Source: Bradyrhizobium sp. DOA9 (GTDB lineage Bacteria; Pseudomonadota; Alphaproteobacteria; Rhizobiales; Xanthobacteraceae). Taken from it: a stretch of 64,000 nucleotides of DNA. Where the stretch lies: assembly GCF_000617845.2 (NCBI RefSeq), contig NZ_DF820425.1:4205725-4269724 (forward strand), written 5' to 3'. The position numbers and the translations under genes are program-made. Below the pieces are notes generated by a model. The model saw only the letters and a list, made by a program, of their open reading frames with translations. It searched no databases and had not been told where the DNA came from. Each line of letters begins with the position of its first letter. The stretch's first letter is position 1. Shown here in pieces: positions 25,080 through 33,699 of this stretch.

Positions 25080-25853
25080 ATGGACAGGCTTCTTGCCAAC
25101 GGGACCGTCAACGCCGCGCAATCGGGCGAGGGGCCGCCGCTGTTTCTGCTCCACTCGCTGCTGTCGGATCGCGCCAGTTATGATGCGATCGTGCCGGCGC
25201 TTCAGGGATCGTTTCGAACCATCGTGCCAGAGTTGCCGGGCTTCGGCCGTTCACGCGCGGTGGAAGGTGGGCTTGCAGCGGTCGCGGACCGGATGGCGGA
25301 GGCCGTGCGCGATGCCGCCGGCGGCGCGCCGGCGATCGTGCTCGGCAATGGCTATGGCGGGTTCGTCGCGTTGCAGATGGCGATCCGGCACAAGGAGATC
25401 GCAGCCAGGCTCATTCTCGCCGATAGCGGCGCGGTGTTCTCGGAGTCCGGCCGCGAAGCGTTTCGCAACATGGCGAAGGTCTCGCGCGAGAAAGGACTGG
25501 AGGCCGTCGCCGACGTCGCGATGCGGCGCCTGTTCGCGCCCGAGTTTCAGGTGCGGCACCCCGACCTGATGCAGGATCGTCGTGCAGCATTCTTACGGAC
25601 CGATCCCGATGTGTTTCGCAGCGCATGCGTTGCGTTGGCTGGCCTCGATCTCCGCGCCGAGCTTGCCGCGGTGACAGTTCCGGTCCTCGTTCTGGTCGGC
25701 GAGCACGACGAAGCAACGCCTCCGCCGATGTCGCACGAACTCGTTGCAGGATTGCCGCGCGCCGAACTCAAGGTCATTCCAGGCTGTGCGCATGTGCCGC
25801 AACTTCAGTCGCCGCGGCAGTTTCTCGAAGCACTCGAGGGATTCCTGCTCTGA
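25080..25853 (+). CDS. Alpha/beta-fold hydrolase homologue without the canonical Ser nucleophile
   Basis: 257 residues of the alpha/beta hydrolase fold: LFLLHSLLSDRASYDAIVPAL (oxyanion loop region), VPELPGFGRS, then the nucleophile elbow GNGYGG. The usual G-x-S-x-G Ser is replaced by Gly91. Asp210 (GEHDEATPP) and His238 (PGCAHVPQL), the other triad members, are in place. It resembles 3-oxoadipate enol-lactone hydrolases and MhpC-type C-C hydrolases. Divergent from the gntR-aldh-mfs operon. With Gly at the elbow it may not be a standard serine hydrolase; lyase-like or non-catalytic roles are possible. Confidence 0.8.
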   Translation: MDRLLANGTVNAAQSGEGPPLFLLHSLLSDRASYDAIVPALQGSFRTIVPELPGFGRSRAVEGGLAAVADRMAEAVRDAAGGAPAIVLGNGYGGFVALQMAIRHKEIAARLILADSGAVFSESGREAFRNMAKVSREKGLEAVADVAMRRLFAPEFQVRHPDLMQDRRAAFLRTDPDVFRSACVALAGLDLRAELAAVTVPVLVLVGEHDEATPPPMSHELVAGLPRAELKVIPGCAHVPQLQSPRQFLEALEGFLL

Positions 25854-26246
25854 GCTTCGCCCGGCCGGAGCCGGTCGCGTATCGGAATCAGCGATGCCTT
25901 CCGAGCGGTTAATGGCGTCGGTGCAATGACGAGCGCGCAATTGGCCATGCTGTGATTCTGCGCCTGTTTTGCCCGACGAGTCAAACCCTCGTGTCGACAG
26001 GGCACGAGTCGCGGCGGACGAAATTCTTCAGTGATTTCTACTTTGCATGGGGTTGTTTTCGCGTTTTTTGTCGGCGCGCCCCGCGGCCAGAGCATCAGCT
26101 GTCAGATTTCGTGTCGCTACGCGCCTCCTAAGAGTTTCTACACACAGTTGTGTCAGCTTCCCGCGCGTCAATATCCGCAACCTGCATCGTCGCCTCTCAT
26201 TGCGCGCACGAAAAGACGGGGCCGCGGGCATCGAGGGGCGTAAGTC
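25854..26246. other. Intergenic region before the MFS-guaD operon, no gene recognised
   Basis: This roughly 390-bp stretch between two plus-strand genes is AT-richer than its surroundings, with T-runs around 26041-26075 (TTTGCATGGGG, GCGTTTTTTGTC). It presumably holds the promoter of the MFS-guaD operon. Short reading frames on both strands have no ribosome site or recognisable product. I see no xanthine/guanine riboswitch fold that I could defend. Confidence 0.35.
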
Positions 26247-27464
26247 ATGACTGCACTTGCTTCGGACGCCGGTCGCGCCAGGAGTGGGATCGTGCCGATC
26301 CTGTTGTGCGTCGTGCCGTTCAGCCAGATTCCGCTCGATGCCTATACGCCGGGCTTGCCGCAGATGGTGGTGGATCTCGCCGCTGACGCGGCGTCGATGC
26401 AGAACACCGTCACCGCTTACATGCTCGGCATGTCTCTGGCGCTGGTGCCGGTCGGTATCGCCTCGGACACAATCGGCCGCCGCAACGTGCTGCTCGCAGG
26501 CCTGTCGGTGCTGATCGCGATGAGCATCGCATGCGCGCTCGCCACCAGTGCCTCGCTGCTGCTGGGCTTGCGCTTCCTGCAAGGCATCGGCGGCTGCACC
26601 TGTCTCGTCGTCGCCTATGCGGTCGCAGCTGATTGTTTCCGCGGCCGTGAGCTCACCGCGATCTCCGGCCTGTTGGGTGCCGCCTGGGGCCTTGCGCCGG
26701 TGCTGGCGCCGGCGGCCGGTGGCTTCATCGTCGAGCTGACCTCCTGGCGTGGCGTCTTCGTCGTCATTGCCATCGCTGCTGCCATCGTCGCCGCGATCGT
26801 CGCGTTTCTTTTGCCCGAAACATTGCCGGCCGAGCGACGCGCGCCGTTCGATCCGCGCCGCACGGTTGGGATCTTGCGCGAGGCGCTGGTCCGCCCGGGC
26901 TTCCTCGCTTTCGTGCTGGTGTTTGCCGCGGCGGCCAGCGCGCAGCTGGCGTTCGGCGTCGTGGCGCCGTTCTTCTACCAGACCGGTCTCGGCTACTCGG
27001 CGGCCATCTACGGCCTCGTCGCGCTCGGCCTTGGCGGGGTCAATCTCGCCGGTGAGCTCGGCTGCGCGCATTTCGCGCAGCTTTTGCCCGCGCGCTTGCT
27101 GGGCTTCGGCGCCTTCGCGCTGTTCCTCGTCGGCGCCGCGGTCCTGGCCGCAACAGGCATGACAATCGGTCTCGATTTCGCCTCGATCACGATCGGCGGC
27201 GCGCTGGTGCTCGGCGGCTGCGGCGTGCTGTGCCCGATGATGTACGGCATGGCGCTCGGCCTGTTCGAGCGCGACCACGGCCTGATCGGCGGCCTCATCA
27301 GCGCGCTCTGCTATCTCGCCGTGAGCGGCGCCATGGCGATCACGGCGGTGTTGCCTGAAGCAACGCAGGCGCCGATCGGATGGCTCTATCTCGGCCTCTG
27401 CGCCATTGCCGGGACGCTGCTCGCGATCTCGCTGCCGTCGGTGCGGCAGGCGACACACAGTTAA
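26247..27464 (+). CDS. MFS transporter, Bcr/CflA-like
   Basis: 405 residues with about twelve membrane helices. The start shows the Bcr/CflA pattern: VPFSQIPLDAYTPGLPQMVVDLAADAASMQNTVTAYMLGMSLALVPVGIASDTIGRRNVLLAGL, then GLRFLQGIGGCTCLVVAYAVAADCFRGREL (motif C region). The family exports drugs or small metabolites. It is 15 bp ahead of guanine deaminase, an unusual partner; transport of purines or efflux of a purine analogue is possible. Confidence 0.85.
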   Translation: MTALASDAGRARSGIVPILLCVVPFSQIPLDAYTPGLPQMVVDLAADAASMQNTVTAYMLGMSLALVPVGIASDTIGRRNVLLAGLSVLIAMSIACALATSASLLLGLRFLQGIGGCTCLVVAYAVAADCFRGRELTAISGLLGAAWGLAPVLAPAAGGFIVELTSWRGVFVVIAIAAAIVAAIVAFLLPETLPAERRAPFDPRRTVGILREALVRPGFLAFVLVFAAAASAQLAFGVVAPFFYQTGLGYSAAIYGLVALGLGGVNLAGELGCAHFAQLLPARLLGFGAFALFLVGAAVLAATGMTIGLDFASITIGGALVLGGCGVLCPMMYGMALGLFERDHGLIGGLISALCYLAVSGAMAITAVLPEATQAPIGWLYLGLCAIAGTLLAISLPSVRQATHS

Positions 27465-27479
27465 GGAAGGAACTAAATC

Positions 27480-28877
27480 ATGACCACGGTCGGAATTCGC
27501 GGCACGTTCTTCGATTTCGTCGACGATCCCTGGAAGCACGTCGGCAATGAGCAGGCCGCCGCGCGCTTTCACCAGGACGGCCTCATGGTCGTCACGGATG
27601 GCGTGATCAAGGCCTTCGGCCCCTACGACAAGATCGCCGCCGCGCATCCGGGCGTCGAGATCACCCATATCAAGGACCGCATCATCGTTCCCGGCTTCAT
27701 CGACGGCCACATTCATCTGCCACAGACGCGCGTGTTAGGAGCCTATGGCGAGCAGCTGTTGCCGTGGCTGCAGAAATGGGTCTACCCGGAAGAGCTCAAA
27801 TACCGGGACCGCACTTACGCCCGCGAGGGCGTGAAGCGTTTCCTCGATGCGCTGCTCGCCTCCGGCACCACCACCTGCCAGGCCTTCACGAGCTCCTCGC
27901 CTGTCTCGACCGAGGAATTGTTCGAGGAAGCAGCCCGCCGCAACATGCGCGTGATCGCGGGGCTCACCGGGATCGATCGCAACGCGCCGGCCGATTTCAT
28001 CGATACCCCTGAGAATTTTTATCGGGACAGCAAGCGGCTGATCGCAGAGTATCACAACAAGGGCCGCAACCTCTACGCCATCACGCCGCGCTTCGCCTTC
28101 GGCGCTTCGCCGGAGCTGCTGAAGGCGTGTCAGCGCCTCAAGCACGAGCATCCGGATTGCTGGGTCAACACCCACATCTCCGAGAATCCGGCCGAGTGCA
28201 GCGGCGTGCTGGTCGAGCATCCCGATTGCCAGGACTATCTCGGCGTCTACGAGAAGTTCGACCTTGTGGGGCCGAAATTCTCCGGCGGCCACGGCGTCTA
28301 TCTCTCGAACAACGAGTTCCGCCGCATGTCGAAGAAGGGCGCCGCGGTGGTGTTCTGCCCGTGCTCGAACCTGTTCCTCGGCAGCGGCCTGTTCCGCCTC
28401 GGCCGCGCCACCGATCCCGAGCACCGCGTCAAGATGTCGTTCGGAACGGATGTCGGCGGCGGCAACCGCTTCTCGATGATCTCCGTGCTCGACGACGCCT
28501 ACAAGGTCGGCATGTGCAACAACACGCTGCTCGACGGCAGCATCGACCCCACACGCAAGGACCTCGCGGAAGCCGAGCGCAACAAGCTCTCGCCCTATCG
28601 TGGCTTCTGGTCGATCACGCTCGGCGGCGCCGAGGGCCTCTACATCGACGACAAGCTCGGCAATTTCGAGCCCGGCAAGGAGGCCGACTTCGTCGCGCTC
28701 GATCCGAACGGCGGGCAGGTCGCGCAAGCGTGGCATCAATCGTTGATCGCCGACGGCGCCGGGCCGCGCACGATGGATGAAGCCGCGAGCATGCTGTTCG
28801 CCGTCATGATGGTCGGTGACGATCGCTGCGTCGACGAGACCTGGGTGATGGGCAAGCGTCTCTACAAGAAGAGCTGA
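27480..28877 (+). CDS. guaD: Guanine deaminase
   Basis: 465 residues, the usual GuaD length. Diagnostic motifs: IIVPGFIDGHIHLPQTRVLGAYGEQLLPWLQKWVYPEE (zinc ligands His77 and His79), THISENPAEC (zinc His), GGHGVYLSNNEFRRM, and SFGTDVGGGNRFSMISVLDDAYKV (zinc Asp). It converts guanine to xanthine plus ammonia in the cytoplasm, feeding purine catabolism. Preceded by a TAAGGAAGGAACTAAATC ribosome site and cotranscribed with the MFS gene. No xanthine dehydrogenase genes are in the window. Confidence 0.95.
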   Translation: MTTVGIRGTFFDFVDDPWKHVGNEQAAARFHQDGLMVVTDGVIKAFGPYDKIAAAHPGVEITHIKDRIIVPGFIDGHIHLPQTRVLGAYGEQLLPWLQKWVYPEELKYRDRTYAREGVKRFLDALLASGTTTCQAFTSSSPVSTEELFEEAARRNMRVIAGLTGIDRNAPADFIDTPENFYRDSKRLIAEYHNKGRNLYAITPRFAFGASPELLKACQRLKHEHPDCWVNTHISENPAECSGVLVEHPDCQDYLGVYEKFDLVGPKFSGGHGVYLSNNEFRRMSKKGAAVVFCPCSNLFLGSGLFRLGRATDPEHRVKMSFGTDVGGGNRFSMISVLDDAYKVGMCNNTLLDGSIDPTRKDLAEAERNKLSPYRGFWSITLGGAEGLYIDDKLGNFEPGKEADFVALDPNGGQVAQAWHQSLIADGAGPRTMDEAASMLFAVMMVGDDRCVDETWVMGKRLYKKS

Positions 28878-28888
28878 GACAGTCGCCG

Positions 28889-29872
28889 ATGAGCGCATCT
28901 CCTGAAAAAGCCGGCCAGCCGGTCGCCCTCGTCATCCAGCGCCGCATCGCCGACGACGGCTTTGCTGCGTTCGCACGGTGGAACGGCGAGGTCGGCGAGG
29001 TGCTCAAGGCCTGGCCCGGCTTTCTCAGCCAGGAGGTGGTGCCGCCGCAACCGCCCGCGCATGTGGACTGGGTGACGATCGTGCGCTTTGCGAGTCCGGC
29101 CGCAGCTCGCGCCTGGCTTCAGAGCGAGGTGCGGGCAAGGCTGATTGCGGAGATACAGCGTTTCTTCGTCGGTTCGGAAGATGTCCATATTCTTCCGGAC
29201 ACAGGCGTCCAACGCGACAGCGCAGTCTCCGCCGTCATCTCCTTCAAGGTACCTGCAGGGTTGGAGGACGCCTTTCTCACCTGGCAGCAGCGCATCCAGG
29301 CGGCGGAGGCCGAGTTCAAGGGATTTCTGCGCCACAAGATCGAGCGGCCGATTCCGGGCCTGCATGACGAATGGATCATCATCCTGTCGTTCGATTCTGA
29401 TGCCAACCTCAATGCGTGGCTCGACTCGTCCTTGCGGCAGACCCTTCTTAAGGAGGGCGAGCGCTTCAATGCCGGAATGAACGTGAAGCGGGCGAGCTAC
29501 GGCTTCAATTTCTGGTTCCCGGCCGGCAAGACGCCGGCTCCGGAGCAAGGGCCCGGTTTCATCTGGAAGAGCAACCTGATCGTTCTCCTGGTGCTTTATC
29601 CTGTCGTCTACCTCTGGGGCTTCTTCATCAGCAGGCCGCTGATCGACAGTCACGGCGTGCCGGTCTGGCTGTCGCTATTCCTCGGCAATTTCGTCAGCAC
29701 CCAGCTGCTTGGCTGGTGGCTGGTGCCCGCCGCCTTCAAGGCGCTCGACTGGTGGGTGACGTCGAGGGCGACGATCAGTCGCCAGATCGCGGGCTACGTG
29801 TTGCTTGCCGCGCTCTATGCCGCGTCGATGGGCCTGTACGCGCTGCTGCTCGCGTGGCATTGGGGACGGTGA
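28889..29872 (+). CDS. Membrane-anchored protein with two ABM-like (antibiotic biosynthesis monooxygenase) domains
   Basis: 327 residues. Residues about 10-100 (VALVIQRRIADDGFAAFARWNGEVGEVLKAWPGFLSQEVV) and about 110-200 (AVISFKVPAGLEDAFLTWQQRIQAAEAEFKGFLRHKIERP) are two ABM/Dabb-type ferredoxin-like domains in tandem. The C-terminal third has three hydrophobic helices (LIVLLVLYPVVYLWGFF, VWLSLFLGNFVSTQLLGWWLVPAAF, AGYVLLAALYAASMGLYALLLAW). The domains would face the cytoplasm if the tail anchors them. It starts 11 bp after guaD. Enzymatic role unknown. Confidence 0.78.
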   Translation: MSASPEKAGQPVALVIQRRIADDGFAAFARWNGEVGEVLKAWPGFLSQEVVPPQPPAHVDWVTIVRFASPAAARAWLQSEVRARLIAEIQRFFVGSEDVHILPDTGVQRDSAVSAVISFKVPAGLEDAFLTWQQRIQAAEAEFKGFLRHKIERPIPGLHDEWIIILSFDSDANLNAWLDSSLRQTLLKEGERFNAGMNVKRASYGFNFWFPAGKTPAPEQGPGFIWKSNLIVLLVLYPVVYLWGFFISRPLIDSHGVPVWLSLFLGNFVSTQLLGWWLVPAAFKALDWWVTSRATISRQIAGYVLLAALYAASMGLYALLLAWHWGR

Positions 29873-29924
29873 GACCGTCAACCGTATTGGCGCGGAGAAG
29901 GGCGGTCGCCAGGTATCGACGACC

Positions 29925-30827
29925 ATGTTCGCCCTGACGTTTCTCGGGACATCGGCCAGCGTTCCCTCGGCGGAGCGCAATCATCCGGCGCTTCTCGTGG
30001 AAGCCGCTGGCAAGCGCGTCCTGGTCGATTGCGGCGAGGGCACGCAGCGCCAGCTGCTGCGCAGCGGCGCCGGCTTCCGGCGGCTCGATCGCATCCTGCT
30101 CACCCACGCCCATCTCGACCACGTGCTCGGCATCCCCGGACTGTTCTCGACGCTCGGCTTGCGGCAGACGTCCGAGATCATGACCATTCACGGCGGTGCA
30201 GGCACGCTCGACCTCGTCACCCGCATGCTCGCCGGCCTGTGGGGCGCGGGCAGGGCGCCGATCTCCGTCGCGTTCGCGGCGCTGACCGAGGGACAAGTCA
30301 TCGATGCCGGTGAATTCACCATCGGTTGTTTTCCCGTCCGGCATCGCGACACCGACAGCTTTGGCTTCGTCTTCCAGAGCCCCGCGCGCCGTCATCTGCG
30401 GCCCGATCGCCTCATGGCGCTCGGTGTCCCCGACGGTCCCTTGCGCGGCGAGCTGGCCGCGGGACGATCGATCGTGCTTGCCGACCGAACCATCGATCCG
30501 GAAGAGGTCCTGGGTCCGCCGAGCGGCGGCAGCAAGCTCGTCGTGATCGGCGACACCGAGACCACCGACGGGCTGTCGCGATACGTGGCCGGTGCCGACA
30601 TGCTGGTGATCGAGGCGACGTTCCTCGATCGCGACGCGCCGACTGCGCGGAATTACGGCCATCTCACCGCGGCGGAAGCGGCCTCCTTTGCCGCCACGAA
30701 CAGGATCAGACAGCTCGTGCTGACGCACATGTCGGGACGCTACGAGGACGCGGACATTCTAGCCGAGGCGGCAAAGATCTTCCCGAATACCCGGATCGCC
30801 GCAGACTTCGATCGCATCCTCGTTTGA
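29925..30827 (+). CDS. rnz: Ribonuclease Z-type metallo-beta-lactamase-fold nuclease
   Basis: 300 residues from ATG 29925; the longer frame from 29805 overlaps the ABM gene and is not used. LTFLGTSASVPSAERNHPALLVEAAGKRVLVDCGEGTQRQLLR is the RNase Z opening, and THAHLDHVLGIPGLFSTL supplies His61, His63, Asp65 and His66. Later GDTETTDGLSRY, ATFLDRD and LTHMSGRY hold the remaining metal ligands. It trims tRNA 3' trailers as a dimer. About 50 bp separate it from the preceding gene. A generic beta-lactamase-fold hydrolase is the less likely alternative. Confidence 0.85.
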   Translation: MFALTFLGTSASVPSAERNHPALLVEAAGKRVLVDCGEGTQRQLLRSGAGFRRLDRILLTHAHLDHVLGIPGLFSTLGLRQTSEIMTIHGGAGTLDLVTRMLAGLWGAGRAPISVAFAALTEGQVIDAGEFTIGCFPVRHRDTDSFGFVFQSPARRHLRPDRLMALGVPDGPLRGELAAGRSIVLADRTIDPEEVLGPPSGGSKLVVIGDTETTDGLSRYVAGADMLVIEATFLDRDAPTARNYGHLTAAEAASFAATNRIRQLVLTHMSGRYEDADILAEAAKIFPNTRIAADFDRILV

Positions 30828-31033
30828 TCAGCCCAGAGCGAGGCGACGCCGATGCGGCCGTCTGTTGTTCCCGAAGAAACGCGTAACTCGCGCTCACGCC
30901 ATAGGATCCTGGAAAGTGCATTTGACCTTAGACCATGCGATGTGAAATCCGGGGCCGATAAAGCCGCGTGGAGGGTGCTTGTTAAGGGCTGATTGCCGGT
31001 CTAGGTTCGCAGCAACTAACGGATGCGGGGCCG

Positions 31034-32095
31034 ATGGGGTACGTTCGTTTTGTGCTGGCGGCGATCGTCGTCGGATTTCACTGCAAGTTTGGCGTCATTC
31101 ATCAGACGATCGGAGGCTTGGCCGCGGTTGAAGCTTTCTTCATTATCAGCGGCTTCTATATGGCCGCCGCCTATGAGCGGCACTATTCTGGCCAGCCTGC
31201 CGCGTTCGTCGCCAGCCGCTTCGCGAGGCTTTATCCGCTCTATATCATCGTCGTGATGGCGACGTTCGTTCTGCATTGGTGGAACCCGGCGAACCAAACC
31301 GGCATTCTGAATTACTTCCGGACCGACACGCCGCCGTATCTGGTCAACCTCTCGCTGATCGGCCTCGATCTCTTTTCAGCAATCCACAGCAACAAGTACC
31401 TGCTCATTCCACCGGCATGGTCGATCAGTGCGGAACTCGTGTTCTACGCACTGCTTCCCGCCTTGCTTTTGCTCAACGGGAAGAGCCTGGCCGCTTTCGT
31501 TGTCGCTGCCTTCGCGTTCAAGATCACCATGATCCAGTGCTGCGGATTGAGGTGGGCTTATTACCCGTTTTTCAGCCAGATCGGTTATTTCGGCACAGGA
31601 ATCCTGCTATTTTGGCTGCGAGATCGCCTGACATGGTCGACGCGTACGGGCTATTGGCTCCTCGCTCTCTATACCCTCTACCTCCTCGGCAACCACTATG
31701 CCGACATAGACCAAAACGGGGGCATCGTTCAGGGAGTGGTGCTGGTTCTGGCGACCTGCATCGTGATACCGACGCTCTTTGAGCGGATCAACGGGCCGCT
31801 GTCCACCGCATTGGGCGACGCGTCATATGGCGTCTATCTCCTGCATTTTCTCTTCATCCAGATCGCGATCGATCTGCAGATCTTTGACCCGACCACGTTG
31901 ACGAAGCCGACCAGCGTAAGTCACTGGCGGATTCTCTTCCAGACCGCGGGAATCCTGTTGGTAAGCACTGCCGTGGCGCTCGCCTTTGAGTTCACGGTGC
32001 AGCGGTGGATTGACCGGGCGCGCCGGTCGGTTTTTTACATCCGGGAAGGAAGACCAGAGTCCTCCCGGCCGCAATACCGGCCTGACGCTGCTTGA
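31034..32095 (+). CDS. Membrane acyltransferase, family 3 (OafA/WbpC type)
   Basis: 353 residues with about ten membrane helices. YVRFVLAAIVVGFHCKFG carries the conserved helix-1 His; AAVEAFFIISGFYMAAAYERHYSGQPAAFVASRFARLYPLYI is the family signature, and PPAWSISAELVFYALLP follows. The family O-acylates surface sugars, lipid A, exopolysaccharide or Nod factor-like molecules. Codon use is AT-richer than the neighbours, and the gene stands alone next to a tRNA and decayed DNA, suggesting horizontal gain. Acceptor unknown. Confidence 0.85.
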   Translation: MGYVRFVLAAIVVGFHCKFGVIHQTIGGLAAVEAFFIISGFYMAAAYERHYSGQPAAFVASRFARLYPLYIIVVMATFVLHWWNPANQTGILNYFRTDTPPYLVNLSLIGLDLFSAIHSNKYLLIPPAWSISAELVFYALLPALLLLNGKSLAAFVVAAFAFKITMIQCCGLRWAYYPFFSQIGYFGTGILLFWLRDRLTWSTRTGYWLLALYTLYLLGNHYADIDQNGGIVQGVVLVLATCIVIPTLFERINGPLSTALGDASYGVYLLHFLFIQIAIDLQIFDPTTLTKPTSVSHWRILFQTAGILLVSTAVALAFEFTVQRWIDRARRSVFYIREGRPESSRPQYRPDAA

Positions 32096-32297
32096 ACGAG
32101 GAAAAATCTGTCCGAACGACCAGCAAGAGGAGCTCGCTTGGGCGTGAACGCAGCGAGAACAAGGGACGTTGTTTACAGAAGGACTGGACCGCGAAGAGCA
32201 GCGCGGCTATATGAGCGGCCTGCAGGCCGCTGATTTGCAAAATTTCAGCCAGCTTGCCGAAATCCCGAAGAAAGCTTAGCGATTTCAAGCGCTTCGG

Positions 32298-32371
32298 TGG
32301 GGAATGGTGTAACGGTAGCACAACAGACTCTGACTCTGTTTGTCTTGGTTCGAATCCAGGTTCCCCAGCCA
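32298..32371 (+). tRNA. tRNA-Gln (anticodon CTG)
   Basis: Acceptor stem TGGGGAA pairs with TTCCCCA, followed by discriminator G and an encoded CCA. D-arm contains AACGGTAG; anticodon stem ACAGA/TCTGT encloses loop CTCTGAC, giving anticodon CTG. T-arm TTGG-TTCGAAT-CCAG is intact. Total 74 nt. Typical bacterial glutamine tRNA reading CAG codons. Confidence 0.95.
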
Positions 32372-32875
32372 CGCACTCCCGCGTACGCTCATCTACGATC
32401 TACTACTCCCACACCCGGTCGGTTCTGCTCAATTTCAGATGATCTCAGCGATCTGTCCGACGATTTTGTTAGCCGGGCTTCGGATGGGGAGCCAAGAGCC
32501 AAATGTAAGCCAGCCGTGCCTCGCGGAGAGCTTCGCTCTACGCACGAATGGCAGCTTTGCCGAAACCGGACCAGACATCTGCGCGATGGAGGAGTTGGCC
32601 GCGAACTCGGCGCGTGCGGGCGCGAACATCATCGTGCTGCCTCACATGCTCGGCCTGGCTCGGCAGGAAGAATCACTCGATCCAGACGCTGGGGCGCCCG
32701 CGAATCGTGCCCACCGGCGCGCGGTCAGGGACGACATCGAGATCCTCGGCCACCAACGGTTCCGGCTAGCTCATCGCCGGGCTGAGATCGAGCGCCGCGC
32801 CCTGGCCGAGATCGGCGCGCCAGTTGAACGGGATCGCGATGACCGCGTCGCGTCGGCAGCTATAAGTCGCCGGGC
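32372..32875. other. Decayed region after the tRNA, no intact gene
   Basis: Several short frames cross this stretch, but none has a ribosome site, family similarity along its length, or convincing codon use. One plus-strand fragment near 32586-32660 reads AANSARAGANIIVLPHMLGLARQ, which has the flavour of a LysR effector domain. The region is best seen as remnants downstream of the tRNA. Confidence 0.4.
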
Positions 32876-33151
32876 GTGGTCTGGTCCCCTAAAGCAGATG
32901 ACTTGTCCCGGGGGGATCTTAACCTCGCTGTCACCATCATTGTCGCCGACGACATCAAGGCGGGACGCCTCGTCCACGTCCTTCCTGACTGGAGGCCCCG
33001 TTCGGGCATCGTGCACGCCGTATTCCCGTCGCGCCGGGGACTTCTCCCCTCGGTCCGCGCGCTGATCGACTTTTTCGTCCGCGAATGCGCGATCCAACGC
33101 GCCCGGGCCGACAAGATCGTCCCGCCAATCGTCAGCGAAAGGCGGGATTGA
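32876..33151 (+). pseudogene. LysR-family regulator remnant (C-terminal end only)
   Basis: The reading frame includes IVADDIKAGRLVHVLPDWRP followed by SGIVHAVFPSRRGLLPSVRALIDFFVRE, which is the very end of a LysR substrate-binding domain. No helix-turn-helix or first half of the effector domain is present upstream, and the preceding bases are not in a LysR frame for more than a few residues. It is a decayed relic; a small functional protein is unlikely. Confidence 0.6.
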
Positions 33152-33294
33152 GCGCCAGGCGCCGGCAACGGTTGAGCACAGGCGCGGTTTCACAGGCTGC
33201 CCGCATCGAGAAGCCCCGTCACATCTCTCCACACGCGGCGGTTTGCCTCACCCGACATCGGCATTCCCAGGTCGGATCGCGGCACGCTCCATCG

Positions 33295-33318
33295 TCCTTG
33301 GGCTGTACAACCCAAGGA
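33295..33318 (+). promoter_or_regulatory. Hairpin overlapping the ribosome binding site of the DUF1428 gene
   Basis: TCCTTGGG (33295-33302) pairs perfectly with CCCAAGGA (33311-33318) across an 8-nt loop. The right arm holds most of the AAGGAG ribosome site (33314-33319) for the ATG at 33328. Folding would block initiation, as in simple RNA thermometers or translational attenuators. Stability in the cell is not known. Confidence 0.45.
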
Positions 33319-33327
33319 GATCTGCAA

Positions 33328-33690
33328 ATGCCCTATGTCGATGGTTTCGTTCTCGCCGTGCCGAAGGACAATCTCGAGGCCTACAAGGCGATGGCGACGA
33401 CGGCCTGCGCCATCTGGATGGAGCACGGCGCGCTCGACTATGTCGAATGCATCGGTGACGACGTTCCCTATGGCGAGCTCACCTCGTTTCCTCGCGCGGT
33501 GATGGCAAAGGAGGACGAGATCGTGGTGTTCGCCTGGATCGTCTATCGGGACCGGGAGAGCCGCGATGCCGTGAACAAGAAGGTGATGGCCGACCCGCGG
33601 CTGAAAATGGAAGGCATGCCGTTCGACGGCAAGCGCATGATCTATGGCGGCTTCACGACGCTGCTTCGGGCGGGCGACATCGCGACGTGA
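33328..33690 (+). CDS. DUF1428 family protein (YbaA-like)
   Basis: 120 residues from ATG 33328 with AAGGAG 8 nt upstream; the much longer frame from 33085 is rejected. MPYVDGFVLAVPKDNLEAYKAMATTACAIWMEHGALDYVECIGDDVP and the end of the protein (DPRLKMEGMPFDGKRMIYGGFTTLL) are characteristic of this small ferredoxin-like/ABM-related fold. Function is unknown; homologues are often in stress or phnB-like contexts. Stands alone. Confidence 0.9.
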   Translation: MPYVDGFVLAVPKDNLEAYKAMATTACAIWMEHGALDYVECIGDDVPYGELTSFPRAVMAKEDEIVVFAWIVYRDRESRDAVNKKVMADPRLKMEGMPFDGKRMIYGGFTTLLRAGDIAT

Positions 33691-33699
33691 CGTGCGCCG

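Noticed and set aside
26028..27716. 562-codon minus-strand frame
   Set aside because: Antisense to the MFS gene and the beginning of guaD; low-complexity His/Gln/Arg composition.
32340..33065. 241-codon plus-strand frame after the tRNA
   Set aside because: Starts inside the tRNA gene and has no coherent domain; treated as decayed DNA with possible LysR scraps.
33085..33327. N-terminal extension of the DUF1428 protein
   Set aside because: The family begins at MPYVDGF; AAGGAG sits just before that ATG.
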